64,000 nt of DNA, taken from positions 124,001 through 188,000 of the forward strand of contig NZ_JAHCMU010000005.1 of NCBI RefSeq assembly GCF_018449435.1, given 5' to 3'. The translations under genes and the position numbers were made by a program. Below are positions 45,402-54,284 of the stretch, piece by piece. Each line of letters begins with the position of its first letter. Position 1 is the first letter of the stretch. The notes beneath the pieces were generated by a model. It did not search any database. It saw only the letters and a program-made list of their open reading frames with translations, and had not been told where the DNA came from. The stretch comes from Flagellimonas sp. 389 (GTDB taxonomy: Bacteria; Bacteroidota; Bacteroidia; Flavobacteriales; Flavobacteriaceae).

Positions 45402-46949
45402 TCACCAAATTGATTTTAGATGTTTTATATGACCATTCTCAATGGTTGCTTGTTCATCTAAATTTTCAATGACCAACATGTTATAAGGTTTGGTAGGAAA
45501 GATTTGTTCCGTCATCACATAGGTTCCGTTGTCCAAGAAAACTTCTATGGAAGACCAATCCATCAGAATAATTACTTCGTAGGGCTTGCTATTGGTTCTC
45601 TCAAATGGCATAAAATGTTTTTTGTTGCCAAATTCAGATTGAAAATCAATCTTTCCTGAATACATTCTATCAATTATAAAACCTTTGCTTTTTGAATCCA
45701 TAGTCAAGGTCAGCGTTTCGTTTAAATCATTGGAAAAAATCAATTTAAAATTTCGGGACGCCGTAGTAAAATCAATTTGCGATTGATTCAAATCATCTAT
45801 TTTGAAGGTGTCTGAGGTTTTAGGCGGAACATTGATGTCTTTTTTTAGAGTTGAAGCTGCCAGTCCATTTATTTGTTTGACGGGCATGTTTGTCAACAAG
45901 TAATCATCTTCATTTTTTTTGAGCGCTAATTTTCTAGGAACAGTCATGGCGCTTCGCCATTTTTTGGTGGGGGTATCCCTTGCATAATCCCAATTGCTCA
46001 TCCAACCTATAAAAATTCTATCTCCATTGGGTGTATTGTTGTAGGTGACACCTGCATAATTATCGGTTCCGTAATCCAACCATTTAGGCTCTTTTTGGTC
46101 AGAAGTAAAAGAAGTTCCATCAAAATCACCAATAAAGTACTGTGTGCCACTTCCACCATTTGGCGCTCCAGGATTAATACTGATTATCAAAACCCACTTT
46201 TCCTCATCTGACCCTTCAACCTTCAACGGAAATAAATCCGGGCACTCCCAAACACCGCCATGAGCTCCATTATACTTTCCAAATTCGCTTAAATATTTCC
46301 AATTCTTCAAATCCTTGGATGTATAAAATTTGGCATGGTCTCCGGCTACCAAAGATAAAATCCAACTCTGGGTATCTTCATACCAAAACACTTTAGGGTC
46401 TCTAAAATCTTTGATTCCTTCATTGCCAATTACTGGGTTTCCCAAATATTTTTTCCAAGTTTCCCCATTATCCAAACTATAAGCTATACCTTGGGTTTGA
46501 AAATCTTTTCTTCCTTGTTTTTCGCCTTCCATTAGGTGATACGTGAAAATTGCAACTAATGGTATTTCTTCATCCACTCCAAATCCAGAAGTATTGTTCT
46601 TGTCCACTACGGCACTACCAGAAAAAATAAACCCATGCTCATCTGGATAAAGGGCTATGGGCCTGTGTTTCCAATGTAACAGATCATCGCTTATCGCATG
46701 TCCCCAGTGCATAGGCCCCCAAACAATATCTTCTGGATAATATTGATAAAAAAGATGGTACACCCCTTCATGATAAACTAATCCATTAGGATCGTTCATC
46801 CACATTTGAGGTGGTGAAAAATGATATTGGGGACGGTATAGCTCCTTGTAAACATTTTGTTCTTCACCCTCAACCACTTTTTTTTCAGTTTTAGATTTGC
46901 ATGATAGAAATAGAACCAGTATTGTAAGCGAGAAGGTTTTTTTAAGCAT
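45402..46949 (-). CDS. GH32 fructan hydrolase (levanase/invertase-type) lipoprotein
   Basis: 515 residues. Lipobox FLSC, Cys17, then the five-bladed propeller with nucleophile Asp53 in WMNDPNG, transition-state Asp184 in FRDPKV, and acid/base Glu235 in ECPDLF. A C-terminal beta-sandwich (about 375-515) completes the family. Hydrolyses beta-fructosides (sucrose, levan or inulin); the exact link type is not readable. Placed outside the cytoplasm as a lipoprotein. No SusCD pair or fructokinase is adjacent, so it is not part of a visible utilisation locus. Confidence 0.95.
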   Translation of the reverse strand: MLKKTFSLTILVLFLSCKSKTEKKVVEGEEQNVYKELYRPQYHFSPPQMWMNDPNGLVYHEGVYHLFYQYYPEDIVWGPMHWGHAISDDLLHWKHRPIALYPDEHGFIFSGSAVVDKNNTSGFGVDEEIPLVAIFTYHLMEGEKQGRKDFQTQGIAYSLDNGETWKKYLGNPVIGNEGIKDFRDPKVFWYEDTQSWILSLVAGDHAKFYTSKDLKNWKYLSEFGKYNGAHGGVWECPDLFPLKVEGSDEEKWVLIISINPGAPNGGSGTQYFIGDFDGTSFTSDQKEPKWLDYGTDNYAGVTYNNTPNGDRIFIGWMSNWDYARDTPTKKWRSAMTVPRKLALKKNEDDYLLTNMPVKQINGLAASTLKKDINVPPKTSDTFKIDDLNQSQIDFTTASRNFKLIFSNDLNETLTLTMDSKSKGFIIDRMYSGKIDFQSEFGNKKHFMPFERTNSKPYEVIILMDWSSIEVFLDNGTYVMTEQIFPTKPYNMLVIENLDEQATIENGHIKHLKSIW

Positions 46950-47162
46950 TTTGTATTCATAAAATTCAAAGCTTAAGATAATGATAATAAAATTTCAAAC
47001 TAGCAAAACACTATCTTTGAAAATCATTTTATTGCAAAAATGTTATGTTTAAACACCGTGGTTTTTCAACTATTAAAGTATCATAGAATCCAAGGTATTT
47101 CGTAAGTAATAGAACCAATTAGTGACCAATGCAAAACGCAAATGGAACCAAATTAAAACAAA

Positions 47163-47786
47163 TTGAACCAGAAAAACAGTAACCTACTCCTGATTTTTAC
47201 ACGTAATCCCGAACTCGGAAAATGTAAAACCAGACTTGCCGCCAAGACTGGTAATGAGGCAGCACTGAGCATCTACAAATTCTTACTTGAACATACCGTT
47301 ACCATCACCAAAGATTTAAAAGTGGAAAAACAGGTTCATTATTCCGAAGCTATTTGGAAAGATGACATCTGGGGCAATAAACTTTACCACAAAAAACTTC
47401 AGTACGGTAAAGATTTGGGAGAACGAATGGAGAATGCCTTCAAAAATGGCTTTGATGCCGGTTTTGAAAAAATCATTATAATTGGCAGTGACATGTACGA
47501 CCTTTCGCAAAGTGATTTGGAAGAAGCCTTTGAACAACTTAACAAACACGATTATGTGCTTGGACCAGCAAAAGATGGAGGGTATTATCTTTTAGGAATG
47601 ACATCTTTAAAAGTGGAACTCTTTCAAAATAAAGATTGGGGCACAGCAACCGTTTTGCCAGAAACCATGAACAATCTAGAGGGCGAAGATATTTTTATGC
47701 TCCCTACAAAGAACGACATAGACCTTTACGAAGACATAAAAGACATTGAGGCATTTAGTCCTTATTTAAAACACATTAAAGAATGA
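47163..47786 (+). CDS. TIGR04282 arsenosugar-type glycosyltransferase
   Basis: 207 residues, GT-A-like nucleotidyl/glycosyl transferase family named TIGR04282. Motifs: LLLIFTRNPELGKCKTRLA at the N-terminus, KDLGERM, IIIIGSDMYDLS, and LGPAKDGGYYLLGM. The start is TTG 47163: the only in-frame ATG just upstream (47142) is followed by a stop, and the family normally begins a few residues before LLLIFTRNP. It overlaps the next gene by 4 bases (ATGA). Presumed role: sugar transfer in arsenosugar synthesis, inferred from the family and arsM two genes on. Confidence 0.9.
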   Translation: MNQKNSNLLLIFTRNPELGKCKTRLAAKTGNEAALSIYKFLLEHTVTITKDLKVEKQVHYSEAIWKDDIWGNKLYHKKLQYGKDLGERMENAFKNGFDAGFEKIIIIGSDMYDLSQSDLEEAFEQLNKHDYVLGPAKDGGYYLLGMTSLKVELFQNKDWGTATVLPETMNNLEGEDIFMLPTKNDIDLYEDIKDIEAFSPYLKHIKE

Positions 47787-48598
47787 CCAAGAAGCAACTA
47801 GGCGAATCCGTAGCCTATTTACAAAAGAAAGGGTTCGATGCACCGGACATAGGCATTGTATTGGGTACAGGACTGGGACAATTAGTAGACGAAATCGAAA
47901 GCCCTATCGAAGCACACTACAACCATATTCCCTACTTTCCATTAGCAACGGTAGAGTTTCATACCGGGAAATTGATCTTTGGAACGATAGCCAATAAAAA
48001 AGTGGTTGTCATGCAAGGACGTTTTCATCTGTATGAAGGGTATGATTTTTTAGATATCACATATCCCATTCGAGTAATGCATCAGCTCGGAATTAAAAAG
48101 TTATTTGTTTCAAATGCTGCTGGAGCAATTAACCTGAATTTTAAGAAAGGTGACATTATGTTGATTGAAGATCACATAAACCTACAGGGTGGTTCGCCAC
48201 TTGCTTTCAAAAATGTTGCCGAGTTTGGCGACAGATTTGTAGATATGAGCGAACCTTATGATGTGGAAATGCGCAATAAAATAGAAGCGACCGCGCAAAA
48301 AGAAGGTATTTCTTTAAAGAAAGGAGTTTATGCATCTGTGGTGGGGCCACAGTTGGAAACAAAGGCGGAATATCGAATGCTAAAAATTTTAGGAGCGGAC
48401 GCCGTGGGAATGAGTACGGTACCAGAAGTAATTGTTGCCAATCATTTACGACTACCCATTGTAGCCGTATCTGTTTTAACGGATGAATGCGACCCAGACA
48501 ATCTGGAACCTGTTAACATTCAAGAAATCATAGAAATTGCAGGGAAAACAGAGCCTAAAATGATACAATTGTTTAAAGAATTAATAAAGGAATTATGA
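47783..48598 (+). CDS. Purine-nucleoside phosphorylase
   Basis: 271-residue trimeric-type PNP. Motifs: GIVLGTGLGQLVDEI, PLATVEFHTGKLIFG, QGRFHLYEGYD, FVSNAAGAINLNFKKGD and DAVGMSTVPEVIVANH. Splits purine nucleosides with phosphate to base and ribose-1-phosphate. It is tied by ATGA overlaps to a TIGR04282 transferase and to arsM. A phosphorylase could remove adenine from an adenosine-derived arsenical so that a new aglycone can be joined; this is inference but fits the known origin of the arsenosugar ribose from SAM. Confidence 0.94.
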   Translation: MTKKQLGESVAYLQKKGFDAPDIGIVLGTGLGQLVDEIESPIEAHYNHIPYFPLATVEFHTGKLIFGTIANKKVVVMQGRFHLYEGYDFLDITYPIRVMHQLGIKKLFVSNAAGAINLNFKKGDIMLIEDHINLQGGSPLAFKNVAEFGDRFVDMSEPYDVEMRNKIEATAQKEGISLKKGVYASVVGPQLETKAEYRMLKILGADAVGMSTVPEVIVANHLRLPIVAVSVLTDECDPDNLEPVNIQEIIEIAGKTEPKMIQLFKELIKEL

Positions 48599-49560
48599 GC
48601 TATCTAGATGCAACCCAAGATTTATATAAAGAAGCGGCAATAACTCCAGATGTTGGGCTTTGCTGTACTACCAATCCTATTTGGCAGTTCCCTGGGCTTT
48701 CCATTCCAAAAATCATGCAAGAAATGAACTATGGATGCGGAAGTACAGTTTCGGCACAAGACCTTGTAAATGACCCAAAGGTACTTTATGTAGGAGTTGG
48801 CGGCGGAATGGAATTACTACAATTCTCCTATTTCTCTAGACAAAAGGGAGGTGTTACCGGGGTGGATTCCGTAGATGAAATGTTGGAGGCATCCCAGAAG
48901 AACTTCAAAATTGCGGAGGAGGAAAACGATTGGTTCAAAAGTGAATTTGTAAATCTAGTAAAAGGCGATGCCCTAAATCTTCCCGTTGAAGATGAAAGTG
49001 TAGACGTAGCAGCCCAGAACTGTTTGTTCAATATCTTTAAAATGGAAGATTTGAAAAAAGCGGTTTCGGAAATGTATCGTGTACTAAAACCTCATGGACG
49101 CTTGGTGATGAGCGATCCCACATGCGAGCAGCATATGAACGAGGAGCTTAGGAACGACGACAGATTAAGAGCACTTTGCCTTAGCGGAAGTATTCCCATC
49201 AAAGATTATGTAAAAGTTTTGACCGACGCTGGTTTTGGCACTATAGAAATCAGGGCAAGAAAATCGTACAGGGTGCTTTCCCCTAACCATTATCCAACCG
49301 ACGAGCTCATTTATATAGAATCTATTGAGATTGCTGCCATAAAAGATCCAATGCCAGAAGATGGACCGTGTATGTTTACCGGAAAAACAGCCATCTATTA
49401 TGGTGATGAAGCATCTTTTGATGATGGAAAAGGACATGTTTTATTACAAAACCAACCATTGGCCGTTTGTGACAAAACAGCAGCTGCATTAAAACAGGTA
49501 TCCGACCAAATTCATGTGAGCGAAAGCACTTGGCACTACAATGGCGGAGGCTGTTGCTGA
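48595..49560 (+). CDS. arsM: Arsenite methyltransferase ArsM, arsenosugar type
   Basis: 321 residues, SAM-dependent. The Rossmann motif is VLYVGVGGGMELLQFS. Cysteines matching the As(III) sites of characterised ArsM enzymes are Cys48 (YGCGS), Cys143 (QNCLFNIF) and Cys195 (ALCLSGS). Extra cysteines are Cys23-Cys24 near the N-terminus and a C-terminal GGGCC tail (Cys320-Cys321). Methylates arsenite to mono- and dimethyl forms. The overlap with the PNP gene and flanking TIGR04282/TIGR04283 transferases place it in an arsenosugar pathway. No arsR, arsB or arsC is nearby. Confidence 0.94.
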   Translation: MSYLDATQDLYKEAAITPDVGLCCTTNPIWQFPGLSIPKIMQEMNYGCGSTVSAQDLVNDPKVLYVGVGGGMELLQFSYFSRQKGGVTGVDSVDEMLEASQKNFKIAEEENDWFKSEFVNLVKGDALNLPVEDESVDVAAQNCLFNIFKMEDLKKAVSEMYRVLKPHGRLVMSDPTCEQHMNEELRNDDRLRALCLSGSIPIKDYVKVLTDAGFGTIEIRARKSYRVLSPNHYPTDELIYIESIEIAAIKDPMPEDGPCMFTGKTAIYYGDEASFDDGKGHVLLQNQPLAVCDKTAAALKQVSDQIHVSESTWHYNGGGCC

Positions 49561-49635
49561 TTTTTTTAGGATTCCTTGAAAGGTTAACCCTTTTTTTCTG
49601 ACTATTGTTTTAGAGTTTAAATTGACAATAAAACC

Positions 49636-50382
49636 ATGAACGCAGTCCTAAATCTTTTTTTCGGTTTACTTGTTTTATCGTGTAACGGATTCGCAAGAAC
49701 ATCCAGCATAACCAATAATGAAACAATGGTTATACCGCCCGATCATGACGCGTGGAACACCATACTAAAAGAGTATGTTGACAATGATGGCAACGTAAAC
49801 TATGCTGGATTACAAAAAAATAGTGCCGATTTAGATGCCTATTTAAAACATCTAGAGCAAAATCCGCCTTTGTCTTCTTGGAGTAAAAACGAAAAACTGG
49901 CATTTTATATCAATCTATATAATGCGGCCACGGTAAAATTGATTTTGGACAATTACCCTGTTCAGAGTATTAAGGACATTCCAAACAGATGGAAAGAGAT
50001 GTGGATTCCCTTAGGCAAGAAAACCACATCGCTCAATGATATTGAACACAAAGTACTTCGTGAAATGGACGAACCAAGAATTCATTTTGCAATCAATTGT
50101 GCATCCTATTCCTGTCCAAAACTGCTCAATACCGCTTTCACATCGCAAAACATGGAACGATTGCTCACTAAGGCCGCTATAGATTTTGTGAACGATAAAA
50201 AAAGGAATCGTTTTGAAAATGGACAAGCACGTCTTTCCAAAATATTTAAATGGTACAAGAGCGATTTCACGGAAAAGACGTCACTTTTGAAATACATTAA
50301 TACGTATTTGGATAATCCAACTAATAATAAGGCTAAAATTGACTATCTGGACTACGATTGGGGTTTAAATGAAGCAAAATAA
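49636..50382 (+). CDS. DUF547 lipoprotein
   Basis: 248 residues. Lipobox VLSC with Cys16, then a DUF547 domain: WNTILKEYVDNDGNVNYAGL, AFYINLYNAATVKLILDNYP, LNDIEHKVLR, and the cysteine motif NCASYSCPKLLNTAF, ending in YLDYDWGLNE. Biochemical role of the family is unknown; the conserved Cys, His and Asn residues suggest an enzyme. DUF547 genes often accompany arsenosugar genes. A second copy is at 56237. The stop overlaps the longest reading of the next gene. Confidence 0.9.
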   Translation: MNAVLNLFFGLLVLSCNGFARTSSITNNETMVIPPDHDAWNTILKEYVDNDGNVNYAGLQKNSADLDAYLKHLEQNPPLSSWSKNEKLAFYINLYNAATVKLILDNYPVQSIKDIPNRWKEMWIPLGKKTTSLNDIEHKVLREMDEPRIHFAINCASYSCPKLLNTAFTSQNMERLLTKAAIDFVNDKKRNRFENGQARLSKIFKWYKSDFTEKTSLLKYINTYLDNPTNNKAKIDYLDYDWGLNEAK

Positions 50383-50386
50383 CAAA

Positions 50387-51076
50387 ATGGGAATCAGTAT
50401 AATTATTCCCGTACTCAATGAAGAAAAATATCTTGGAAAGTTATTGAAACACATAGCGTGCGCCAGTGGGCCAACAAATGTGGTCGAAGTTATTTGTGTT
50501 GATGGTCATAGTAAAGACAGTACAAAGGAAGTTGCCCTAGCGCATGGAGCAAAAATAATAAGTTCTGAAAGGGGGCGCGCCAAACAAATGAATATAGGCG
50601 CAAAAAATGCGAAAGGTGAAATTCTTTATTTTTTACATGCCGATACATTTCCTCCCGCTAATTTTGACATCACAATTATACAGGCAGTGGCACAAGGACA
50701 TGAATCGGGATGTTTCAGAATGAAATTCGACACAAAAAATCCGGTGCTACGATTTTTTGCCTGGCTATCTCGCATTAACCATACCCTTTGCCGGGGTGGA
50801 GATCAATCCCTGTTTATTAAGAACAGTCTGTTTAAAAAGACGAAAGGATTCAACGAGGACTATTTAATTTATGAAGACTCAGAATTTATACAAAGACTTT
50901 ACCAACAAACCCGATTTAAGGTTTTGCAAAAAAGTGTTATCACATCAGCAAGAAAATACCGGGAAAAAGGATGGCTGAAAGTGCAGTTTCATTTTGCAAT
51001 GATTCATTTAAAAAACTATAGGGGTGCCGGTCCTGAAGAACTTTATAATTATTATCACAAAAACATACTCACTTAA
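50387..51076 (+). CDS. TIGR04283 arsenosugar-type glycosyltransferase (GT2)
   Basis: 229 residues from ATG 50387, 4 bases after the DUF547 stop, giving the usual family start GISIIIPVLNEE; ATG 50369 is also in frame and would overlap that gene. GT2 features: VDGHSKDST, LHADTFPP (metal-binding acidic segment), and GGDQSLFI. A short hydrophobic stretch near 135-150 could touch the membrane. Pairs with TIGR04282 two genes upstream of the DUF547 gene, as in known arsenosugar clusters. Confidence 0.9.
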   Translation: MGISIIIPVLNEEKYLGKLLKHIACASGPTNVVEVICVDGHSKDSTKEVALAHGAKIISSERGRAKQMNIGAKNAKGEILYFLHADTFPPANFDITIIQAVAQGHESGCFRMKFDTKNPVLRFFAWLSRINHTLCRGGDQSLFIKNSLFKKTKGFNEDYLIYEDSEFIQRLYQQTRFKVLQKSVITSARKYREKGWLKVQFHFAMIHLKNYRGAGPEELYNYYHKNILT

Positions 51077-51085
51077 TTCCTTATC

Positions 51086-51991
51086 ATGAAAACAAAAAAT
51101 ATCTTGTTCGGACTATTCGCAATCACTACACTATTTGGTTGCAAGGAAAACGAGAAGAAAACAGTGTCAGCTTCAGAAGAAATAAGCAAAACAGTAGCAC
51201 TGGCTACAGTTCCCAAGAACTGGGTAAAAAAAAGAGTTGAGAACACGAAAACAAGATTAACTGCATCAGAGGCAGGAAAAGTGGTATGGAATGCAATGGA
51301 AGCACATGGAGGGCTTGAAAAATGGTATGACAATGGTCCGATTTCCTTCAGGTTCAAATACCAACCCTTGGATGGGAGTACACCAAGAGATACCTATCAA
51401 TCGATAGATACTTGGAGAAGTAGGGCACGGCATTACCAAGTAGGCGATTCCACACAACAATGCGGTTGGGATGGCGAAAACTCTTGGATTATTGCAAAGG
51501 ACAGCACCTCTTTTGCCTACGATACCAGGTTCTGGGCATTAACACCTTACTTTTTTATGGCACAACCTTTTGTCTTGGATGGGAAAGGCGTTAATTTGGA
51601 GTTATTGCCTCAAAAAAAGCATAACGATAGTGTTCAAGATGTGGTGAAAGTTACCTTTGATGCAGGTACAGGAGATGCACCAGATGACTACTATGTGCTT
51701 TATTTTGATGCACAAACACATAAATTGACCGTTATCCGTTATATTGTTTCCTACCCTGGTTATTTTGAGAAAGGAAAACATCTTCCGGAAAAATTCATGA
51801 CTTTACATGGAGAACAAACCGTTGAAGGCATTTCATTTCCAAAAACTTACAAGACACATTGGTTGAAAGAAGATGAAACTGCTGGCGAGCATATCACCAA
51901 CATAACTTTGAGCAATACTGAGTTTAAGCCAAATTTGGAATCCGATTATTTTAATGTTCCAAATGAAGCCAAAGTAACCGAAGGATTGTAA
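51086..51991 (+). CDS. Lipoprotein of the DUF6503/LolA-like type
   Basis: 301 residues with lipobox LFGC, Cys19. After a charged linker, AGKVVWNAMEAHGGLEKW starts a half-barrel domain like LolA/DUF6503 proteins, with strands such as ISFRFKYQPLDG and QQCGWDGENSWI and a YFNVP ending. Such folds bind lipids or carry hydrophobic ligands. Ten bases after the TIGR04283 gene, so it closes the plus-strand arsenosugar operon. Its link to arsenic chemistry is positional only. It meets a convergent gene two bases later. Confidence 0.75.
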   Translation: MKTKNILFGLFAITTLFGCKENEKKTVSASEEISKTVALATVPKNWVKKRVENTKTRLTASEAGKVVWNAMEAHGGLEKWYDNGPISFRFKYQPLDGSTPRDTYQSIDTWRSRARHYQVGDSTQQCGWDGENSWIIAKDSTSFAYDTRFWALTPYFFMAQPFVLDGKGVNLELLPQKKHNDSVQDVVKVTFDAGTGDAPDDYYVLYFDAQTHKLTVIRYIVSYPGYFEKGKHLPEKFMTLHGEQTVEGISFPKTYKTHWLKEDETAGEHITNITLSNTEFKPNLESDYFNVPNEAKVTEGL

Positions 51992-51993
51992 AA

Positions 51994-52920
51994 TCAATCC
52001 TCAATCTTTAAATCCGCATAATCCTTTAGAATACCACTGGCAATCCAATTGGTAAACGACTTCTTGTCTGAACGCACAGGTATAGTGCCTTCCATTGATT
52101 TTTTAGAAGCATCGGTTATCACCATGAGACTTAGTGCAGGCAATGTATTTTTGGCCAGGAAAAGGCTGGTATCATCTTTAAAGATCATATCGGCATCTTT
52201 ATAAGAGCGATTGGAAATACTGTTTTTCTTGAAAGCATTTTGAATATGATTGGCCAATCTATGACCTTCTTTACTTTTTTCGTGATGATAGACTGCTACA
52301 TCAATATTCCCATTTGCTATAAGACCATTTGCCCTTATCATTAACAATCGCTGGTATTTTCCAGAATTTTGCAAATAGCGCTTATTTATGGTTTCAACAT
52401 ATCCACCCATTTGGGCTGCACCTGTCAATGCTTTGCCTTCAGAAAGTGTATTGTCCCGTTCAATGATGTACACTGTAGCGCCCTGTACCATAAGTTCTTT
52501 TGCCAAGTTTTCCACTACAACGCTTATAAAGCTTTTTTTTGCCTCATCTTGGTTCTCCGCGATTAAATAGTAAACAGCATCTTTGAGCGCTCTGCTCTTA
52601 AGTGACATATTGGCAAGCTCCGTATCAAAAATAGGAGCTTCGGTCGTTTTGCCAGCTTCCATTTTCACACCTGTATTCTTAAAAGAATCGGAAGCTACGG
52701 GAATCCTATATTCCCTACCCACATACAACATACTCCCATCTTTGATATTCTGGGCATTGATCGTAATAAATTCTTCGTAGTATTTTGCAGGACTCAGGCC
52801 CTGTTTTCTTAGAATGGAAAAAATACCATCACCTTGTTCCGCTATCACGGTCTGGTTTTCTTGCGCCAAGACAATTGAGGACATACATACCCACAACAAA
52901 ATTACTTTTATTGATTTCAT
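51994..52920 (-). CDS. LysM protein with degenerate amidase-3-like domain
   Basis: 308 residues from ATG 52920, with signal peptide MKSIKVILLWVCMSSIVLAQ. A LysM-like region (about 25-80) contains DGIFSILRKQGLSPAKYYEE. The C-terminal half follows the order of N-acetylmuramoyl-L-alanine amidases: ENLAKELMVQGATVYIIERD, then VAVYHHEKSKEGHRLANHIQ. The DPGHGG zinc motif of active amidases is absent. It may bind peptidoglycan without cutting it, or regulate another amidase. The amidase-like reading is by pattern and needs structural comparison. Confidence 0.65.
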   Translation of the reverse strand: MKSIKVILLWVCMSSIVLAQENQTVIAEQGDGIFSILRKQGLSPAKYYEEFITINAQNIKDGSMLYVGREYRIPVASDSFKNTGVKMEAGKTTEAPIFDTELANMSLKSRALKDAVYYLIAENQDEAKKSFISVVVENLAKELMVQGATVYIIERDNTLSEGKALTGAAQMGGYVETINKRYLQNSGKYQRLLMIRANGLIANGNIDVAVYHHEKSKEGHRLANHIQNAFKKNSISNRSYKDADMIFKDDTSLFLAKNTLPALSLMVITDASKKSMEGTIPVRSDKKSFTNWIASGILKDYADLKIED

Positions 52921-52985
52921 AATCAGTGTTGTTGCTGGGATGCAGTACAAATATGGGAAAAAACAATGAAACAGTTAAGTTGGAT

Positions 52986-54251
52986 TCAAAAATACTGGCC
53001 AATTCCAAAAACAACCCCTTTGGCGGCTTCTTTGGTGACACCATGTCCATAATCTATCCTAAAAATTGCATTGAATATTTTCTTGTGAATAAAACGAATT
53101 CCCAAACCTGGATAAATTCTCAAATTCTGTTTGTCACCAAAATCACCAAAGTCACCTCCAGGATTCCTCCAGCTCCCGCCATCCATAAAAACGTTTCCCT
53201 GCAAAACAAACCAATCTTTTTCATAGAGTGTATGACGGTATTCGGTATTGAGCACAATTGCGGCGGTACCTCTATCTATAAGATTTCCCACCCCCCTAAT
53301 ATTCAAATTATTATCGACCGCAAATGGGGCGAATGGCGTATCCAAGTTACTTGAAATTCCCAATCTGAGCCTTGTAGCCCAGTTTCCTTTGGAACCTATT
53401 CGTTTGAAATAGGAAAAATCATTGAATCCAATCCAAAATGGCGGCAACTGTGTGTTGGTACTTCCAACATATTGAAGATTTAAAACACTTCGAAAACCTT
53501 CCAAATATTGGTAATGATAGCGAAGCCCATCATAGTTATAAATCAATTTGAACAGATGTTTGTTTACTTTTAAATCTTGCGGAACGGAAGGGTCGGTGCT
53601 TCCAAAAAGATATTGATAATCCTCAGTAAAAAAATTGATACCAAATTCAAATCTATTCTTAAAATTAAGTTGATACAGCGCCAATAATTCAACAGACTCG
53701 TTATTGTAGCGATAATCCGCAGTGCCATTATCAAGAAAAACAGGTTCTTGTGTAGTTAGATTTTGATAGCTAAACGCAAGACCCAACTTACGTCCCAAAA
53801 TGTAGGGCGCCCTAATATTAGCGCCATATGAATCAAAAATATCTTTTTGATAGAAGCCTCCCAGCGTAATATTTTGTCCGAGCGCATTAAATTCTTGCAA
53901 GCCTATCCTGTAAGCAAACTCATCATTGTTGGAAGTGTATACATTTGCAAAAGGAATGAGAGTGAAGTTTTCTTCCACCCCATACGTCACTGTACAACCT
54001 TCAATTTCGTCGTCTGCAACTTGAAAATAGGCATGTGCGATAGAAGGCAGCCTCTTCAATCTGTATATATCCTCATCTATTTGAGCAGAATCCAGCTCCG
54101 TGCCCAGCTTGAGTTGAATCACTTTTTCCAAAAAGGAAGACTTGGTCTTTTCATTCCCTTGAATAACAATTTTTGTTATCCTTTTAGTTTGTCCGGCAAC
54201 GGATAAACCTGTCAATGTAATGAATAAAAAAAGACAAAGTTTCTGAATCAC
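52986..54251 (-). CDS. Omp85/TamA-like outer-membrane protein with a single POTRA
   Basis: 421 residues, signal peptide 1-20. One POTRA-type domain (about 22-95; IVIQGNEKTKSSFLEKVI, DEDIYRLKRLPSIAHAYF) precedes a 16-strand barrel that ends in GVVFGIGQYF. The NIRGVGNLIDRG segment matches the loop-6 VRGF/Y motif of Omp85 proteins. BamA has five POTRA domains, so this is a short accessory paralogue. Possible roles are insertion or export of specific surface proteins or lipids. It stands with a GH113-like and a beta-barrel gene. Confidence 0.88.
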   Translation of the reverse strand: MIQKLCLFLFITLTGLSVAGQTKRITKIVIQGNEKTKSSFLEKVIQLKLGTELDSAQIDEDIYRLKRLPSIAHAYFQVADDEIEGCTVTYGVEENFTLIPFANVYTSNNDEFAYRIGLQEFNALGQNITLGGFYQKDIFDSYGANIRAPYILGRKLGLAFSYQNLTTQEPVFLDNGTADYRYNNESVELLALYQLNFKNRFEFGINFFTEDYQYLFGSTDPSVPQDLKVNKHLFKLIYNYDGLRYHYQYLEGFRSVLNLQYVGSTNTQLPPFWIGFNDFSYFKRIGSKGNWATRLRLGISSNLDTPFAPFAVDNNLNIRGVGNLIDRGTAAIVLNTEYRHTLYEKDWFVLQGNVFMDGGSWRNPGGDFGDFGDKQNLRIYPGLGIRFIHKKIFNAIFRIDYGHGVTKEAAKGVVFGIGQYF

Positions 54252-54284
54252 AGGTTCTTTGGAATGGTTAGCTATTCTCTTTGT

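Noticed and set aside
45402..46949. Polysaccharide utilisation locus around GH32
   Set aside because: No SusC/SusD pair, no fructokinase and no sugar transporter adjacent.
47044..47066. LacI-type operator upstream of the GH32 gene (AAACACCGTGGTTT)
   Set aside because: Only the outer AAAC/GTTT pairs are symmetric and there is no LacI-family gene nearby.
52926..53354. Plus-strand frame of 142 codons over the Omp85-like gene
   Set aside because: Overlaps a well-supported coding region on the other strand; no family features.
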